Shown: piece after piece, positions 23,161 through 34,542 of the stretch | Layout: every line of letters starts with the position of its first letter | How positions within the stretch are numbered: position 1 is the first letter of the stretch | Origin: Anaspis maculata | Taxonomy: Eukaryota > Arthropoda > Insecta > Coleoptera > Scraptiidae | Length of the DNA stretch: 64,000 bases | NCBI GenBank assembly: GCA_949128115.1 | Contig: OX421963.1 | Coordinates: 38,113,979 to 38,177,978, forward strand | Direction of reading: 5' to 3' | The notes under the pieces: generated by a model | Seen by the model: the letters and a program-made list of their open reading frames with translations, nothing else | What the model was told of the DNA's origin: nothing | The model's database searches: none | Program-made: the position numbers and the translations under genes

Positions 23161-25611
23161 TGCTCCTTGATCGCTTTTACACTATCACAAATATTTCTTC
23201 GTATACTTCAATTGAAAAAAAATTGAACCCGTAGCTTAAAAAATATGATGACGGTTGATGACGATATAAAGGTCAAGAACCACAGTGCATAACCTGCTTC
23301 GTTATCTCAGACGAGTTTTGCGACCCGTGCATATTCATTGTTGTTAAAGATAGTTTGAACCTGACCGATCGTCCTAAAATCTCGTCGGTATCGAGCCGAA
23401 ATAGATAAGATTCGATTTTGGCCGGGCCACTTCGAGAGCTAATGGCAACGAAACGCTGTCCGAGTGAGGCTAGAGTTTCGGCATTATATTCGCCAGGAAC
23501 TAAGAAGAGCACAAAGGCACAGCCCAAGAAGAAGTTGCGCCGAAATTTTCATACCAGTTGACACTCTTGTCATCTTCTTTTATTTTGGAAACTGGGATAT
23601 TTGCAAGCCAAGGACGTCTATACTGACTGGACAAGAAGCTTCGCCGGTTTTGACGTAGAAAGGTGAAGCCGAGATTTGACAATCCCGACGGTCGAAGTGT
23701 TATTGTCCGCGACTGGTCCGCCACCCGTAACCATAGTCACGTTCAGTCGGAGCACGCTCGAAACTGTCGTTCAGAAGTTTGCTGCCAGGCTCGGTATGGG
23801 CCCGGTCTTGTAAAATGATAGCAATTAGTCAATTACCTGCAACAAAAAGTGTGTTACGTTGCGGGGTCCGCTTGTTGCGAACACTATTGGGCTTGCGCGG
23901 CATAATCAACGATAATTCACCATGGATGCACAAGAGGCTGGCGGCGTCCATCACGAATGTCACGATGACAATCCCGACGGTCACAGATTCAAATCAAGCT
24001 TCAAGATGGCGGCGAAGTTTCTTATCCAGCCAGTAGTATAGACAATAGACATCCTTGTTGCAAGCAGAAACGTGTCGTCGCCATTGCCCAAACTTGACAG
24101 GTAAAATTGGAAATGTCCCCAGAAATGTCTAATGATCAAGTTTTAATTGGCCTATTTGGAAGGAACAACAACAAAAAAGGCGAGAAAAAAGGTAACTTTG
24201 TTAGGCGGGAACATCGTGACCAGTGACCACATAATCCTCTGCCAGTCGAAAACAAAGACTGACAAAATCAATGAAATTTTTGGCCTGTTTGCAGGGCAAT
24301 GGTAAAAGTCAACCTCATCATGGAGTCAATGGCAAGTTTTGTGTGGACCGCAGCCAATTGAAGATAATGTCGATGATATTCACATGTACCTAAAGCAGAA
24401 AGCTCAGGAGAGTTACCATGCAAAGCTTTCATAATCGTTGAAACTCGAGTGATGAGATCAAAATTATGTCGACTTTGTAGCTGGTTTCTTTAGTTTTACC
24501 TCTGATACCTTTACATACTTATTCCAGGGTATGGAACGAACGGTGGTTCTGGATTTTTAGCGCATTTTTCATCTTGATGAAAATCGCTATTGCAGCCGCT
24601 TTGTCCGTCCGTCCATTCATCCGTTCCTCGAACTCCCCGCTAACTAGACGCCCTAGCTTTCTGACGTTTTCGCTGTTACATAGCTGCCACTTCCAATGCT
24701 GGGCTAGACTATATTGCATGGTTATACTGCGCCGCTAACATAGAGAGAACCGCCCCCGATCAACTTGAAATAACATGATATTGCAATTTCTCCCAGACCT
24801 AATGCTCTGGTGTCCTCATTTTATAAATAATACAGTTGCCACTTATAAACGTGAGCCCAGAAACATTTCATCTTCAATATGCGCCGCCGACATGGAAACA
24901 TTGCTAAAAACCGCCCCCAATCAATTTAAAATGAAAAACATAAATCCGAAGACATGGCAATCTAATTCTTTCGCTATATGGATAGCTGACTAAAAATGGG
25001 AAAGGAAAAGCCTTTTTGTTATGCGCCGCCTCCAGCTTTCGCTCAAAAAAAAAACAAAGTGCAACTTTCAACAATTTTTACAGATTTAAATGTTAATGTT
25101 ACCTCAAACATTCAGAAACTCCCAACTCAAACTGTGCAAGAGTTTCTTTGCCAAACGCTGCCGCTCTCACATGCCGCCCCCAAAGTGAGAGATACTTAAA
25201 TGTAAAACATAAACCTTGTTGTTGATGATTGAAATTTTTTTGATTCAAATCTGTTTCATTGGCAAGTACCCCACTCCAATAACAAATTTTCACAATGAGT
25301 CTCGATTGAAGAGAGTGAGCAAACAATGGTGTTTCTCCTTCAACCAAATTTCTTTACATTCACAATATGCCTCTTCACGAAAATGAGCTACTGAGACTCA
25401 CGCACGTGAAGGCATACTCACTTGTTTTTAATTACCGGAGGGAAACCATGGATGCAGCAAGTGGCTTTCGATTTTGACTACGCAGCAACAGGGACCCTAA
25501 TTCATCAGTCTGAAAACTGTCGACCAAGGAATTCTGAATTCAGCGGTATTTATACATGGGATGACAGCGATGTCAATGACAGCTAACACTTGGTAGTCAC
25601 GATCCCTGATA
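23161..25611. other. Unassigned DNA with a GC-richer section
   Basis: About 23270-24030 is richer in G and C than its surroundings and holds several overlapping frames on both strands (minus 23273-23527 and 23500-23724). It also has an AAGATGGCGGCG motif near 24003. This could be a host promoter or exon region, but no protein domain is recognisable. At 25378-25425 one end of the element family seen at 45686-46417 occurs alone (CTACTGAGACTCACGC ... GGCATACTCACTTGTTT). Confidence 0.3.
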
Positions 25612-26003
25612 GTCACTACGTTTTAATGGGGTATTGAATTCAAACTGAATACCTGTCGAACTGACATTCATAACATATCTGTACTGTCAAAATGATAGTC
25701 ATAACCTTAAACCTTATTCCTCAAGTCCTCAAGTCTTGTCTGCGCAACTCAAGTCACAGTCACATAATTCACGTCATCGTGTTGTGTTTCACGTCGTCCA
25801 CCACGTATATATTAGTTAAAATATACTTATTATATTAGTCTGACGTTTGCCAGCCGATTTGTCAAATGTTGAAAAGAAATTCAAGCAGGATCCAAAGTGA
25901 TTTCAAAACGATTTGAATAAGTACTCTCATGAAAACAAGTACAGTATTGAACACTGTATAGACTCAATTCGAATTCAATACTCCATAAAAACGTAGTAAG
26001 TAT
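25612..26003. mobile_element. ~390 bp inverted-repeat MITE
   Basis: The left arm CACTACGTTTTAATGGGGTA then TTGAATTC is matched inverted on the right by CTTACTACGTTTTTATGGAG then TATTGAATTC. The arms are about 35-40 bp. The interior is non-coding. The termini are approximate and no target duplication is defined. Confidence 0.6.
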
Positions 26004-27628
26004 AACGTGAGCAACATTAGTAGTGATACCAACTTCTTGAAACCAACTCAAAATTGACCGTGACGTCATCTGTGACGTCGCATGTGGGTGGAAAAAATTG
26101 GCTTATCGCCACCAGAGGCGTATCGATATCGTTTAGCATTCCCATATGTTCCAATAAGATTATTGTTGCCATGGTTCAAAGTTAGCCCAGATGGGTGTCG
26201 ATGAGAAGAAAAATTTCATTGTTTATATCCTAAGGCGCCGGCTATGTAGGCGTCACCTAACTTCGCGCAAAAATGCCATCGCTATACATTTCCTTTTTAG
26301 CCATCATCATCCAGCAGCCCAATGTGTCCAGAGGTCAATAGCTCCAATAGCGATGAATGCCCATCTGATGCAAAAATGGCAATTCCTAACGGTACAGCCA
26401 TAAAGTCTTTTCTGATTTTTCCAGAAGAGAAAAAGGCCGCAACTCTATTGATGAATGAAGAGAAGCCTCTCCGTGTGATCAGGTTACGTGGCTCATTGTA
26501 TACTCGCAATTAATTAACAACCATAAATTATACCAAAGAGAAACAAAGAGCGAAAAAACTTCCTACTAACAAACAATTTATTACGTTATCATCATTATTA
26601 TTATTATTATTATTAAGCGAGAGGCCGGCGATCATTCACAACTTTTTACGGGAACAGTTGTTTTAGATGCGCACGAGGTCATTCTCACGACAAAAAGAGC
26701 CCCCCCCCCATGAAGAACGGAAGGGGGGAGGGGTCAGTGCGGGGTTAACCACCATGTGTCGCATGTCATGCGCTGCACTGGCTTTTGACAGGTATTTGAC
26801 ATCATACACTGATACTCAAACTGACCTTTGCTTTTTAACGTTGTTATCCTTTTTTCTAACGCCGGCGTTGGTGTCAGTCCGCACTTTAAACTTGTTTATG
26901 TCCATTTCGACCGCACTTTCTCACAGCACGCACTATATTCACGTAAACGCACAACAACTGACTCAAAATGCACCTGATTTGACGACGAATTTTGAACGCA
27001 CTGGGGTCTTGGCCGTATCCGGCGGTATACACGGGCCGCCACGGTCTGTAATACAAGTGATCGAAGAAGCAGAGAGGCCTCCCAACGTTGTTGTTGGTCG
27101 CAGTTTGGCGCTTAATGGGATCTTCTCCTCTGTGTAGCTTGCAGGAACGGACTTTGCATTGTTCCACTTGTGGGTGAGAAAATACACTCACACTACCGCA
27201 CTCACGCGCGCTCACACACACAGGTGGAACGACTTCCTTTTATAGCATCAAAGCTGGTTTTTTTTCTATTACGAAAAAAAAAACAATAAAAATTAAGTGC
27301 ATAATGGATTTGATGATGGGTTTCTTGTTTCTTGACCGATCGTTGGGTCTCTGTTTGATGAACGCGGACGGGAGGTGAGTAATCGCGGGCGGACAGTGTT
27401 GTTGCGTAATGGCTAGGCTGTTGGAGAGCTTCGCCAAAAGTGAAAATGATTTTTTCACAGAGCACTAGAACTGGAGCATAGTTGTTGTTCTCTCAAGAAT
27501 CTCGACATAACATGATTTCTTACTGTTTATAGTAAATAGTTTGGGAGCATAGGGTCAAACAAACTTCTGATGCCATGTGCAGTTTTGTCAAGATTATATG
27601 AAACTATAGGCACAGACCTATAGGTATA
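26004..27628. other. Unassigned DNA, GC-richer block and (ATT)n
   Basis: An (ATT)n microsatellite lies at about 26588-26615. The block 26620-27460 is GC-richer, with a C9 run at 26701-26709 and CA-rich repeats near 27210. Its frames (plus 26667-27137, minus 26886-27221) overlap each other and show no known domain. A host gene 5' region is possible but unsupported. Confidence 0.3.
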
Positions 27629-27799
27629 ATAGACAATACAAATAGAGAAGACCATATATGATATCACCACCGTCGTCTTGGATATTGGGACATCAAAAAT
27701 CAGCCAACCTTTTTTTGAATGATGGACTCGCCTGGTTCCTACGCAACCGTAAAAATCCGTGACGACATATTATGGTCTTTTCTATTTGTATTGTCTATA
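27629..27799. mobile_element. ~170 bp MITE with 27 bp inverted termini
   Basis: TAGACAATACAAATAGAGAA then GACCATA at 27631 is matched inverted by TAGACAATACAAATAGAAAA then GACCATA ending at 27797. TA at both ends suggests a TA target. It lies immediately before the truncated 5' end of the LINE. Confidence 0.75.
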
Positions 27800-27841
27800 C
27801 ATACCTCCATCGATTCCTGACCCATCAAGCATCATAAAAAA

Positions 27842-28289
27842 TCATAGTGGAAGCTGATCCAGAACCTCAGTAATGATCCAATAACTCATCCTGCAGAAAT
27901 AACTCAAGTTACACCGAATCAAATCGCGCATCAATTATTACTAAACGGAAAAACAGCACACAAACCAGTGAGGGTAAAGATTCAGCGAAAGCGAGATATC
28001 ATGAACGAGAAAAACTCATTAGGCACCCCTTTTTCTTTAGAAGAATTGAAAACTGTTATCCACCAAATGAAAAACAACAAAGCTGCAGGCCTGGATGATC
28101 TTAGAGCCGAACAAATCAAGAATTTTGGAAAGAGGACACTGGATTGGATTCTGAAACTGCTAAATAACTGTATTACCAAAATGCAAATTCCATGTATATG
28201 GCGTAAGGCCAGAGTAGTTGCACTACTGAAGCCAGGAAAAAAACCCACAGAGCCTAAAAACTTTCGACCAGTATCGCTTTTATGTCAAT
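27842..28289 (+). pseudogene. LINE RT, N-terminal block
   Basis: This frame includes WKLIQNLSNDP, FSLEELKTVIHQMKNNKAAG, then LDDLRAEQIKNFG, WRKARVVALLKPGKKP and NFRPVSLLC. This is the order of the finger and palm start (RT blocks 0-2a) in Jockey-type LINEs, which copy their RNA at a nicked chromosomal target. The frame is cut at codon CAA by the element starting at 28290. A TAG lies just upstream at 27845, and the endonuclease domain expected before it is absent. Confidence 0.85.
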
Positions 28290-29291
28290 GGGGTACTTGC
28301 CAATGGAATAGATTCAGCTGGAAATACTTTTGATTGATAGTTGATAGTTGATTGATAAGGGGACTCTACTGAGAATTTCACAAAAATCCCGTCGTTTTCT
28401 ACAGAAAAAAACGAATTTGAAAAATCCTCCTAAAAGCTTCGCGCCAAGACAGGGATTTTGATTGGGGTTGGTCTGACTGTGTGACAATGGAATAATTAAG
28501 AATGTCAGGGATGTCACTGTGACACTGTCATTTTGAACATGCTATCGCAAAATCGGTTTCCTATCGAATTCTCTTACCATGAGCATTTAGACAATAAAGT
28601 CGAACAAGGTTTCGAAGAAACTGACTCCAGAAACCTCTTATAACACTGTCTCAGTCGAGATAATTTATTTCCAGGGGAAAATCTGGAGGATCACCAATAG
28701 CACAGAAATAAGAGGCTGAAAATGAACAGTGAGCTTTTATAGGTTCATCATTAGCATACAATTCCGGATAGGTAATACTTTAGAGCTACAAGAGATCCAT
28801 GTGGGGAGGACGCGATGGATCTCCAATTAAAATGTGGGGAGCAGGAACACTGATGTCCAAAATGAAGCCGAGGGTCAGCCAGGTCAGAGCACGGGTGACA
28901 AACATGCGAAAGGCTTTTAGGTGGACAGCACTGAAGACTAAAGAAAGAGACTAGTTAGATTGAACAAGAAATGAACAAAGCGAGTAGGTACTTACCGCGT
29001 AGATCAAAGCCTCGATCAAAGCAGTCAAAGGCAAAAAAAGGGCACAGGAAGAAATTACGGTCGGCGGTTTGACGTTGTCAGTCAGACTCAGATCTTGTTG
29101 TTTGAAAACGGCACCTTGGCGACGTTATATCATTGCCAACCCAACAAATATATTTGTGACGTCACAAATATATTTTTAAAACACGCATTGCGGCCGCAAT
29201 TTTGGGAATTTAGGAAAAAGATAAAATACGGGTACATTATTTTTAACCATACTATCGATTAAGCCAATAAAAAAAATTAGGCAAGTACCCC
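28290..29291. mobile_element. 1.0 kb DNA transposon, AT TSD
   Basis: The ends are perfect 12 bp inverted repeats GGGGTACTTGCC and GGCAAGTACCCC. AT flanks both sides (28288-28289 and 29292-29293). Removing the element and one AT leaves the LINE reading frame open across the join (SLLC then YKVLERLVL), which defines the borders closely. The interior has no recognisable transposase. G-start termini with a 2 bp AT duplication resemble the insertion at 58913-60114 and would fit an ISL2EU-like superfamily; that assignment is inference. Confidence 0.8.
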
Positions 29292-29293
29292 AT

Positions 29294-29323
29294 TATATAA
29301 AGTTCTCGAACGCTTAGTTTTGA
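29294..29323 (+). pseudogene. LINE RT, small stranded coding piece
   Basis: Thirty bases encode YKVLERLVL, the short segment that in Jockey-like RTs lies between SLLC and NRISE. It is isolated between two different transposons, the 1.0 kb element on its left and the 5.2 kb foldback-like element on its right. Confidence 0.8.
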
Positions 29324-29453
29324 TAGTCCAGATGTTAAGAGGAAAGACTCTGCATTTTGAGGTAGAGCGAAGCCCCTTTGCATGTGTGATGCTTGGACCC
29401 CCCCAGATCCATAATGATCGGTAGCCACCGGCAAAAATCGTGCAGGCACTGTA

Positions 29454-30800
29454 TACAGGGTGAAGCAAAAAAAAAATTAAGAAAATTGGTATTCCGTGAA
29501 CCAAAACGGATGGAGTCGCGTGAAACACCATATCTGTTCCAAATTTTGCGCTTATTGAGATAAAGAAATCCGTTTTTGATTATCTTGTGCCATTTTTGAA
29601 ATATCGGGGAAAGAAAAAAAAGAGATGTGAAAATTGCCTTTCCATAAATTGCTGAAAATTCAAGATAAAGAAATGCGATTTGGTTTGTATGCTCTAAGTG
29701 ATGTTTCAAGTGAAATTCGAGGAGTAGTCACCTGGGAAATCACTGCGGGCGCTGTTACAGGGTGAAGCAGAGAAAATTGAAGATAAATCGTATTTCATGA
29801 ACCAAAACGAATGGAGTCTCGCGAACCACCAAATTATGTTCTCAATTTTGCTTTTGACAAGATGTGAGCCAATAGTTTTTGAAAATCCAATTCATTTTTT
29901 GAAAAATCATCACAAGAACTTTTTCTTTTTTGAACTTTATTTTTTTTATAAATGACTGAAAACCCAAGATATAGACGTGCAATTTGTAGGGTATGTCGAT
30001 ACTGATGTTCTAAGTGAAACGCGATTGATAGCCACCGGCGCCAGTACTGCAGGCGCTGTATACAGGGTGAAGCAGAGAAAATTTAAAAAAAATCATATTC
30101 CGTGAACCAAAATGAATAAAGTCGCGTGAACCGCCTTATGTGTTCTAAATTCTGCTCTTGAAAAGATGTGGGCAGTAGTTTTTAAAAATCTTGTCGACAA
30201 TTTTGAAAAAATCGTCATAAAAACTTTTTCGTTCTTGAATTTCGTTTTTTTTATGATCGTCTGAAAAGTAAGTATAATGAGATGCAATTTTGTGAGTATG
30301 TCGATAGTGATGTTCTACGTGTAACGCGATTGGTGATCACCGACGCCAACACTGCAGGCGCTGTATACAGGGTTAAGCAGAAAAAAAATTGAAAATCGTA
30401 CCTATATAGTAGTTCGACAGGGATGAGGTCGTGTGAACCACCATAATATTTTCCTGATTCTACAATTATTATTATGCAAAAAACCACTTGAGATACCCTG
30501 TTCCGTTCTGAAAGAATCGCGATCAATGATCGTGATCAATGATGATTGTATTGGCAAAAAGTTGAAGCTGTAGAGATGCCATTCGACACGCACCTATGTC
30601 AAAAAGTATATTCCAAGTAAACTGCAACAAGTGGCCACCGGTGTCAGAAATGTGGGGGCTATATACAGGATACAGCAGAAAAAAAGAGATAAAGTTATAC
30701 CTCATGGTGAGTCGCGACCCAAAACCAATAAAGTCGCGTGAAGCACTATAGGTATATATTCCTTTTTTCAAATTATTAAGATGCAAAACACTGTTTTAGG
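29454..30800. repeat. Left arm: tandem ~304 bp units
   Basis: TACAGGGTGAAGCA-type unit starts fall at 29454, 29756, 30061, 30366 (TACAGGGTTAAGCA) and 30664 (TACAGGATACAGCA), spacings of 302, 305, 305 and 298. Each unit also carries AACCAAAAYGRATGGAGTCG-like and CGCGATTG..CACCGGC-like motifs. Similarity falls from the outside inward, and the fifth unit is the most degraded and has no partner in the right arm. Confidence 0.85.
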
Positions 30801-31237
30801 ATGTCTGGTCCCGGTACTACAGTTATTGCGCATAGATCTTTTTTTATGAAAATTCTTTCTTTAATGAATGCAAATGGTGAAAAATTTCAAGATATGTGGT
30901 TATTATATCTATATAGGAATATAATTTCAATTTGATTTGTACTGTCAGGAGCACTGTATCACACACAACAATTTTTTTGTAAATCCAAAAAAAGTGACAA
31001 GGCTATGAAAGAGCCCTTACGGAGTTCATTCACCATGAAGTCCTTTTTTTTCGAGTTTTTTTTTAATGACAGAAATTTCAATGTATGTGATATTGTGCTT
31101 CTGACGGTACCCTATACGTGTGATTTTTCTGGTTCTTGTTGATATTCAATTGAAATTCGTTGATAAGTCAATAAATAAAATAAAATAAAGATCATGTTAT
31201 CGGGCCAAGTTCATCCAAACATGATTGTGTACTTTAT

Positions 31238-33225
31238 GGAGCCTCACTATGTGCTTTAAATAAAAGAGATGGAGGGATACGTCTCATAGCTGTGGGCACA
31301 ACTCTTCGACGTTTAGCAGCCAAGCTTGCTTGCCAAATGGTACGTGAATCAGTGGGAAACTACCTTCGTCCCGCTCAGGTCGGTTTTGCAACCAAAGGAG
31401 GATCTTCATCCTCCTTTGCTTTCAATGAAGCTCCTTCCGCCGAAGCTTCATTGAAGATAATAATATAACAACATAAAATAAGGTGATATGTCCTCAAAAT
31501 AGACTTTCAAAATGCCTTGAACTCAATAGAACGTGACAGCATGTTGAACGAAGTTCCAAAACATACTCCTATTTTGTTTCCATTCATCCCAGTATTACAG
31601 AAATGTATCATATTTATCATTTGGGGATGAGAAGATTTTATCAGAAGTTGGAGCTCAACAAGGGGATCCCTGGGGATCCCACTGGACCAGTGCTTTTCTA
31701 CCTTGCCATTCAGCCAATTCTAAATCAACTTGATTGTAAATGTAATGCATGGTACTTAGATGATGGTACCTTAGGAGGAGCTCCAGATTTAATTCTTGCA
31801 AATTTCAAAATTGCATCTGAAAATTGTGAAAATCTTAGACCTAACATCAATGATCAAAAATGTGAAATTTTCTTCTGCTCATCTTTCAATTGTGAAACCT
31901 TCAAATTCTTCGAAAACCACCTACCTGGGATCAAAGTAGTTTCAAAAAATCTCAGACTACTAGGTGGACCGTAGAGCGCTGAATCTACAGAAATTATTAT
32001 GATTGAAAAAATAACAGAACTCAAATTATTACTCGATCGATTAAAGCTTCTAAATACGGACACAGCATAGTATCTGCTTCGCCACTGCTTGGCCATCCCG
32101 AAATTGAACTACCTTCTTCGGACTACGCCCTTGAATGGATTCCATGACTCAATCAACAAGCTCGATAGCTACATATTTGCAACATTGGAGAAAGTGATGA
32201 ATATAAAATTAGAACGGAACCAATTACGAATGGCTTCCTTACCAGTCCAATATCCAATATGGAGGACTTGGGATAAAAAAAATTGATGACATCCATATAG
32301 AGCCGCTTTCCTCTCATCTGTAGTTTCTGTTCCTCGTTTGGTATTTTCTTTCATGTTCCTTCCCGAAGAAGAAGACTTGACTTGGATCAGTGGGTGCAAT
32401 GAATCTTTAGCAGAGTGGCTTCTAGTCAGTCATGAGGTTCCTGAGTTGTCACATATCCTGGGATACCATTAACATCAGGATAATAACTTGAGAAATTACG
32501 TCGAATCCAACTAATTCAAGGATAGAAAAAACAAGATACCTGGCTTCGACAGCTGCCGTCTCTGGTGCTTGGTTAAATGTGTTACCGTGTGAAAATCTTG
32601 AGACTCCTTTAAACGACAACGTGTTCCGCATATCAGTTGCTTTGCGCTTAGGATGTGAAATATGTAAACCCGTCGTTGTGTCTGTGGGAGGATGGTTGAT
32701 CTTAAAAGTACACATGGTCTTTCTTGCTCGAAAAGCGCTGGTAGACAATCGCGTCATCGTGAAATCAACAACATCATCCAGAAAGCTCTTTCCACTGGCT
32801 CAAATTCCGTCAACTTTAGAGCCTATCGGATTGTCAAGACTTGACGGGAAGAGACCAGACGGTATGACGCTAATACCTTGGTCTCACGGAATACATTTGG
32901 TCTGGGACGCGACCTGTGCAGATACGCTTCCGCCTTCACATTTAGAAAACTCATAAAAATGTACTGGGGACGTAGCCGATATCGCTGCCAACAACAAACG
33001 GAGAAAATATTGATAAATTATTGACGCAGGCTATCGGTTTTTAGCTTTTTCTGTGAAAACGCTCGGCCCTTGGTCCAAAGAGAGCGTACAATTTGTGGAC
33101 TAATTAGGAAAAAGATTGAAAGCTGTGACTGGAAAAACACGTTCAAAAATTTACCTAATTCAAAGAATCAGTCTTGCCATTCAACGGAGAAATGCTGTGA
33201 GCATCATGGGCATGTTGCCGTCGAC
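31238..33225 (+). pseudogene. Reverse transcriptase plus nuclease-like C-terminus
   Basis: Recognisable pieces follow each other across several frames: RDGGIRLIAVGTTLRRLAAK and QVGFATKGG (31265-31400), LKIDFQNALNSIERD (motif A, about 31500), QQGDPWGPVLF-like (about 31660), YLDDGTLGG (motif C, about 31752-31778), and LRHCLAIPKLNYLLRTTP (about 32073-32125). Then come ISVALRLGC and GKRPDGMTLIPWSHG with WDATCADTL (32848-32922), and near the end RISLAIQRRNAVSIMG with one frame break (about 33168-33212). The PDG..WDAT arrangement resembles a restriction-like (PD-D/ExK) endonuclease, as in early-branching non-LTR elements; that is inference. A cysteine cluster normally expected between RT and nuclease is degraded. 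At least three frame breaks make it a pseudogene. It could be the element's own gene or an older nested retroelement. Confidence 0.7.
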
Positions 33226-33324
33226 CATTCCCTTCCCATGGATAAAATATTTTTAATTTGACTTTACTCATTATACACATTATAATATTACAATTTTTAT
33301 TATCAAAAATTTATATCAATAATA

Positions 33325-34540
33325 AAATTTTAATCGCGATTCTTTCAAAACGAAACAGGCTATCTAAGTGGTTTATTGCATCATCATTATTGCAGAATCA
33401 GGAATATATATGGTGGTTCATACGACATCATCCCTGTCGAACTACTAGGTACGATTTTTTAATTTTTTTTTCTACTTAACCCTGTATACAGCGCCTGCAG
33501 TGTTTGCGCCGGTGATCACCAATCACGTTTCACGTAAAACATCACTGTCGACATACTCACAAAATTGCATCCCTTTATCCTTAATTTTCAGCCGTTCATA
33601 AAAAAAAGAAATTCAAGAACCAAAAAGTTTTTATGTCAATTTTTTCAAAAATGTCGACGAGATTTTCAAAAACTACTGCACACATCTTTTCAAGAGCAGA
33701 GTTCAGAACACATAATATGGCGGTTCACGTGACTTTATTCATTTCGGTTCACGGAATATGACTTTTTTAGATTTTTCTCTGCTTCACCCTGTATACAGCG
33801 CCTGCAGTACTGGCGCCAGTGACTTTCAATCGCGTTTCACGTAAAACATCACTATTGACATACTCACCAAATTGCACATCTATATCTTGGGTTTTCAGCC
33901 ATACAAGAAAAAATAAAGTTCAAAAAAAAAAAAAAGTTCTTATGATAATTTTACAAAAAATGAATGAGATTTTCAAAAACTATCACTCACACCTTGGCAA
34001 AAGCAAAATTTAAAATATAACTTGGTAGTTCGCGTGAGTCCATTTGCTTTGGTTCACGAAATACGATTTATCTTCAATTTTCTCTGCCTCACCCTGTAAC
34101 AGCGCCCGCAGTGATTTCCCAGGTGGCTACTCCTCGAATTTCACTTGAAACATCACTCAGAGCATACAAACCAAATCGCATCCCTTTATCTAGAATTTTC
34201 AGCCATTTATGGAAAGGCAATTCTCAGCTTTCTTTTTTTTTTCTTTCCCCGATATTTCAAAAATGGCACAAGATAATCAAAAACGGATTTCTTTATCTTG
34301 ATAAGCGCAAAATTTGGAACAGATATGGTGTTTCACGCGACTCCATTCGTTTTGGTTCACGAAATACAAATTTTCTTAATTTTTTTTCTGCTTCACCCTG
34401 TATACAGTGCCTGCACGATTTTTGCCGGTAGCTACCGATGATTATGGATCCGGGAGGGTCCAAGCATCACACATGCAAAGGGGCTTCGCTCTACCTCAAA
34501 ATGCAGGGTACCCCCTGTTTTTTGCTCTCAACATCCAGAC
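33325..34540. repeat. Right arm: inverted tandem ~304 bp units
   Basis: This is the inverse of 29326-30533. CCCTGTATACAGCGCCTGCA-type unit starts lie near 33480, 33788, 34092 (CCCTGTAACAGCGCCCGC) and 34396. The outermost part (GCATTTTGAGGTAGAGCGAA inverted) matches 29350-29372. One difference from the left arm is the sequence at the extreme end (about 34506-34527), where a GGTACCCCCTGTTTTTTG stretch replaces shorter sequence. Confidence 0.85.
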
Positions 34541-34542
34541 TA

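Larger units (their letters stand above)
29324..34542. mobile_element. 5.2 kb foldback-like element with RT gene inside
   Basis: The outer ends are inverted: TAGTCCAGATGTTAAGAG on the left and, reversed, TAGTCTGGATGTTGAGAG on the right. Inverted arms of about 1.2 kb (29326-30533 and 33325-34540) are each built from tandem ~304 bp units. The ~2.8 kb centre holds a degraded extra unit and, on the plus strand, a reverse-transcriptase-like pseudogene. Long inverted repeats made of tandem sub-repeats are the hallmark of Foldback-type elements. The target duplication is ambiguous: either TA is duplicated and the LINE frame is off by two, or there is none and the LINE frame is kept. Confidence 0.8.

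Noticed and set aside
26667..27221. 156 and 111 codon ORFs on opposite strands
   Set aside because: They overlap each other in a GC-richer block, which lengthens chance frames; no domain is recognisable.
29454..34400. CRISPR-like or satellite array
   Set aside because: The ~304 bp units are in two inverted blocks at the ends of a mobile element, not a spacer-repeat array or simple satellite.
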